The notes beneath the pieces are model-generated. The model searched no databases. It saw only the letters and a program-made list of their open reading frames with translations, and was not told where the DNA came from. Made by a program: the position numbers and the translations under genes. From Streptomyces mobaraensis NBRC 13819 = DSM 40847 (GTDB lineage Bacteria > Actinomycetota > Actinomycetes > Streptomycetales > Streptomycetaceae), in NCBI RefSeq assembly GCF_017916255.1, contig NZ_CP072827.1, positions 5,915,501-5,979,500 of the forward strand: DNA of 64,000 nt. The letters run 5' to 3'. Shown one piece after another: positions 61,333 through 64,000 of the stretch. Each line of letters begins with the position of its first letter. Positions within the stretch are counted from its first letter, which is position 1.

Positions 61333-62165
61333 CGGCTCTGATCAGGCTGGCCGGCGTCGGCAAGGACTACGGCAACATCCGCGCCCTGGAGGACGTCTCC
61401 CTGGAGGTCCACCCGGGCGAGATCACCTGTGTGCTGGGCGACAACGGCGCCGGCAAGTCCACCCTCATCAAGATCATCGCGGGGCTGCACCGGCACGACG
61501 CCGGCACCTTCGAGATCGAGGGCGAGGAGGTCCGCCTCGGCTCCCCCCGGGACGCCCTGGACCGGGGCATCGCCACGGTCTACCAGGACCTCGCGGTCGT
61601 GCCCCTGATGCCGGTGTGGCGGAACTTCTTCCTGGGCTCGGAGCCGACCAGGGGCCGCGGCCCGTTCAAGCGCCTCGACGTCGCCGCCATGCGCGAGACC
61701 ACCCGCACCGAGCTGGCCCGGATGGGCATCGAGCTGCACGACGTCGACCAGCCCATCGGCACCCTCTCCGGCGGCCAGCGGCAGTGCGTGGCCATCGCCC
61801 GCGCCGTCCACTTCGGCGCGAAGATCCTCGTCCTGGACGAGCCGACGGCCGCGCTCGGCGTCAAGCAGTCCGGCGTCGTCCTCAAGTACGTGGCCGCCGC
61901 GCGCGACGCGGGCCTCGGTGTGGTGCTGATCACCCACAACCCGCACCACGCGTACCTGGTCGGCGACCGGTTCGTGCTGCTCAAGCGGGGCGCGATGGCC
62001 GGCAGCCACGCCAAGGCCGACATCGGCCTGGACGAGCTCACCCGGCAGATGGCGGGCGGCAGCGAGCTGGAGCAGCTCAGCCACGAGCTGGAGCGGGCCC
62101 CCGCCCCCGACCTGGCGGCGCGGGAACCGGACGGCGGCCCGGGAAAGCCGGACGACGACGCATGA
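61329..62165 (+). CDS. Sugar ABC transporter ATP-binding protein (single-domain)
   Basis: A 278-residue ATPase: Walker A GDNGAGKST, Q-loop TVYQDLAVV, signature LSGGQRQ, Walker B ILVLDEPTAALG and switch ITHNPHHA. Unlike RbsA/MglA it has one nucleotide-binding domain, as in FrcA-type systems. ATG 61329 overlaps the permease stop. An acidic Pro-rich tail ends the protein. The 227 bp to the kinase gene have no clear signal. Confidence 0.92.
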   Translation: MTALIRLAGVGKDYGNIRALEDVSLEVHPGEITCVLGDNGAGKSTLIKIIAGLHRHDAGTFEIEGEEVRLGSPRDALDRGIATVYQDLAVVPLMPVWRNFFLGSEPTRGRGPFKRLDVAAMRETTRTELARMGIELHDVDQPIGTLSGGQRQCVAIARAVHFGAKILVLDEPTAALGVKQSGVVLKYVAAARDAGLGVVLITHNPHHAYLVGDRFVLLKRGAMAGSHAKADIGLDELTRQMAGGSELEQLSHELERAPAPDLAAREPDGGPGKPDDDA

Positions 62166-62392
62166 CCACCCCGCGGGGCCCGGCACCGGAAGCGGTGCGG
62201 GCCCCGCCGCCCGTCGTCCGCCCGTTGTGCGGCGGACACCGCCGGTGAGGCACAATCGGCGACGCGGGCAGCACCCGCACCGACCGCATCCGCGAGGCCC
62301 AGGGCCTCCCGAGACCACCGCAGGGACGACGACCTCGTGCGAGCACGCCCCCGATCTGCCGCCGGAGCCCACCGAGGCGCGGAGGTGCCGCG

Positions 62393-63514
62393 ATGAGCAT
62401 CTACCGCGAGCGGGTCCACCGGGGCTCCGCACGGGCCACCGTCCTCCGGACCACCGGATCGCGCGAACGCCGTTCCCACCTCACCGCGCCCCGGGTGCCC
62501 ACGGTCGGCATCGACATCGGCGGCACCAAGGTCATGGCCGGCGTCGTGGACGCCGACGGCACGATCCTGGAGAAGGTGCGCACCGAGACCCCGGACAAGT
62601 CCAAGAGCCCCAAGGTCGTCGAGGACACCATCGTCGAGCTGGTCCTCGACCTCTCCGACCGGCACGACGTGCACGCCGTCGGCATCGGGGCGGCGGGCTG
62701 GGTGGACGCCGACCGCAACCGCGTCCTGTTCGCCCCGCACCTGTCCTGGCGCAACGAGCCGCTGCGCGACCGGCTGGCCGGCCGGCTGGCCGTCCCCGTC
62801 ATGGTCGACAACGACGCCAACACCGCCGCCTGGGCCGAGTGGCGCTTCGGCGCCGGCCGGGGCGAGGACCACCTGGTGATGATCACCCTGGGCACCGGCA
62901 TCGGCGGCGCCATCCTGGAGGACGGGCAGGTCAAGCGCGGCAAGTACGGCGTCGCCGGCGAGTTCGGGCATATGCAGGTCGTCCCCGGCGGCCACCGCTG
63001 CCCGTGCGGCAACCGCGGCTGCTGGGAGCAGTACAGCTCCGGCAACGCCCTCGTCCGCGAGGCCCGCGAGCTGGCCGCCGCCGAGTCCCCGGTGGCGTAC
63101 GGGATCATCGACCGCGTCGGCGGCAACATCCCCGAGATCACCGGCCCGCTCATCACCGAGCTGGCCCGCGGCGGCGACGCCATGTGCGTCGAGCTGCTCC
63201 AGGACATCGGCCAGTGGCTGGGCGTCGGCATCGCCAACCTCGCCGCCGCCCTCGACCCGTCCTGCTTCGTCATCGGCGGTGGCGTCAGCGCCGCCGACGA
63301 CCTGCTGATCGGCCCCGCCCGGGACGCCTTCCGCCGCCACCTGACCGGCCGCGGCTACCGCCCCGAGGCCCGCATCGTCCGCGCCCAGCTCGGCCCCGAG
63401 GCCGGCATGGTCGGCGCCGCCGACCTCGCCCGGCTGGTCGCCCGCCGCTTCCGGCGCGCCAACCGGCGCCGTGTCGAACGGTACGAGCGCTACGCACGGG
63501 CCGGCCGCGGGTGA
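62393..63514 (+). CDS. ROK-family sugar kinase
   Basis: A 373-residue ROK kinase. DIGGTKVMAGVVD binds ATP, VDNDANTAAWAEW contains the catalytic Asp, GEFGHMQVVPGGHRCPCGNR and GCWEQYSSG form the zinc-binding ROK signature (His plus Cys). An N-terminal stretch of about 35 basic residues precedes the fold. The resemblance to actinobacterial glucokinase is strong, but the adjacent FrcBCA-like importer makes phosphorylation of that imported hexose equally likely. It overlaps the next gene by 4 bp (GTGA). Confidence 0.9.
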   Translation: MSIYRERVHRGSARATVLRTTGSRERRSHLTAPRVPTVGIDIGGTKVMAGVVDADGTILEKVRTETPDKSKSPKVVEDTIVELVLDLSDRHDVHAVGIGAAGWVDADRNRVLFAPHLSWRNEPLRDRLAGRLAVPVMVDNDANTAAWAEWRFGAGRGEDHLVMITLGTGIGGAILEDGQVKRGKYGVAGEFGHMQVVPGGHRCPCGNRGCWEQYSSGNALVREARELAAAESPVAYGIIDRVGGNIPEITGPLITELARGGDAMCVELLQDIGQWLGVGIANLAAALDPSCFVIGGGVSAADDLLIGPARDAFRRHLTGRGYRPEARIVRAQLGPEAGMVGAADLARLVARRFRRANRRRVERYERYARAGRG

Positions 63515-64000
63515 TCACCATGGAGCACACGGACCGCCAGGAGGCCGCGGAGACGCCCGGGAGCACCCCGGGCGGCCCCCGCCCGCGCCGCTGGCTCAAA
63601 CCGCTGGTCGTCTTCCTGCTCGTCGCCATCCCGGCCGGCTACCTCTACATCTCCGCGCTGCAGAGCCGGAACGGCAACGGCGACAAGCAGGAGGAGCACA
63701 CCATCACCGGCCTGGAGGAGGGCTGGCCCTCCCGGCTCCAGCGGCGCATCTACGAGGTGACCGTCCCGGCGGACGCCGAGGACGTCGCCCATTTCGAGAC
63801 CAACTCCTGGAAGTCCAGCTCCCTCTTCCTCCAGTTCACCACCACCCAGGACAAGTTCGGCCAGTGGCTGAACGGCCACGGGATGAAGCCCTCCGACCTG
63901 GAAGAGGGCGATGTGACCATCGACGAGGGCGAGGCCGACACCGTCGGCTGGAAGTTCACCGGCAAGCACCACTGGGCGGGCACGGTCCGCGAGGAGGACA
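63511..64000 (+). CDS. Membrane-anchored hypothetical protein (truncated by window end)
   Basis: The frame starts at GTG 63511 (overlapping the kinase stop) or ATG 63520 and is open to the window edge, 160-plus residues. A basic Pro-rich start (PRPRRWLKPL) is followed by one TM helix (VVFLLVAIPAGYLYISAL) and an extracytoplasmic part (EEGWPSRLQRRIYEVTVPAD, SSSLFLQFTTTQDKFG). It resembles small anchored proteins found next to Streptomyces sugar kinases. Function is unknown. Confidence 0.75.
   Translation, partial: MITMEHTDRQEAAETPGSTPGGPRPRRWLKPLVVFLLVAIPAGYLYISALQSRNGNGDKQEEHTITGLEEGWPSRLQRRIYEVTVPADAEDVAHFETNSWKSSSLFLQFTTTQDKFGQWLNGHGMKPSDLEEGDVTIDEGEADTVGWKFTGKHHWAGTVREED

Overview
The window is high-GC, codon-biased actinobacterial DNA and almost certainly comes from a Streptomyces chromosome. 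The evidence is GC-rich third positions, GTG and TTG starts, ATGA/GTGA stop-start overlaps, several TTA (bldA-type) codons placed in regulators or specialised-metabolism genes, an RNase Sa homologue, MmyB-type XRE regulators, an orsellinate-type iterative PKS and a Streptomyces-style allantoin regulon. No rRNA, credible tRNA, CRISPR array, prophage or complete insertion sequence was seen.

Layout. 0-3 kb: the end of a secreted protein, a lipoprotein and a PucR-like regulator, followed by a 16-bp tandem repeat. 3.1-7.7 kb: a stand-alone KS-AT-DH-ACP PKS and a TTA-containing regulator made from a transposase N-terminal domain. 8.1-8.8 kb: a thiamine-binding-fold protein coupled to a YheO-type HTH protein. 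9-13.5 kb: a lower-GC segment with a kinase-fold protein, a radical SAM protein with a Cys-Pro tail, a three-gene micro-cassette and an XRE/TPR regulator. 13.6-17.4 kb: an operon of a 29-aa peptide, a LuxE/PaaK-like adenylating enzyme, a presenilin/SPP-like membrane aspartyl protease and a small hydrophilic protein, opposite an IclR regulator. 17.5-21 kb: a dienelactone hydrolase, two MmyB-type regulators and an SDR. 21-23.7 kb: a second copy of the micro-cassette, divergent from an XRE-SLOG pair. 23.7-29.2 kb: a GT4 glycosyltransferase, a two-component system, an SDR and a LysR regulator.

29.3-53.7 kb is dominated by purine degradation. It holds a fused OHCU decarboxylase/HIU hydrolase, urate oxidase, an 8-oxoguanine deaminase-like enzyme, a nucleobase permease, a YfcC-type transporter, malate synthase, a MoCo nucleotidyltransferase, an AllR-like IclR regulator, allantoinase and allantoicase. 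Together these lead from urate (and oxidised guanine) through allantoin toward glyoxylate, which malate synthase consumes. The inverted repeat TTCAAC-N5-GTTGA(A/C) precedes both the urate and the allantoinase operons. A bimodular NRPS (A-T-E-C-A-T, no thioesterase) with MbtH and a formyltransferase-like protein lies inside this purine region, with a strong terminator on one side and a degenerate duplication of a neighbouring gene's 3' end on the other.

53.7-64 kb: a TenA-like protein, a small membrane protein and a cupin-XRE regulator; an RNase Sa-type exonuclease-free ribonuclease; a KDPG aldolase; a LysE-type exporter; and a GntR regulator with a FrcBCA-like sugar ABC operon, a ROK kinase and a truncated membrane-anchored protein at the edge.

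The strongest candidate for an undescribed system is the peptide/ligase/intramembrane-protease operon at 13561-16226. Next are the duplicated overlapping micro-cassettes and the radical SAM protein with its CxP-repeat tail. All assignments come from reading the sequence and recalled family knowledge; no searches were run.
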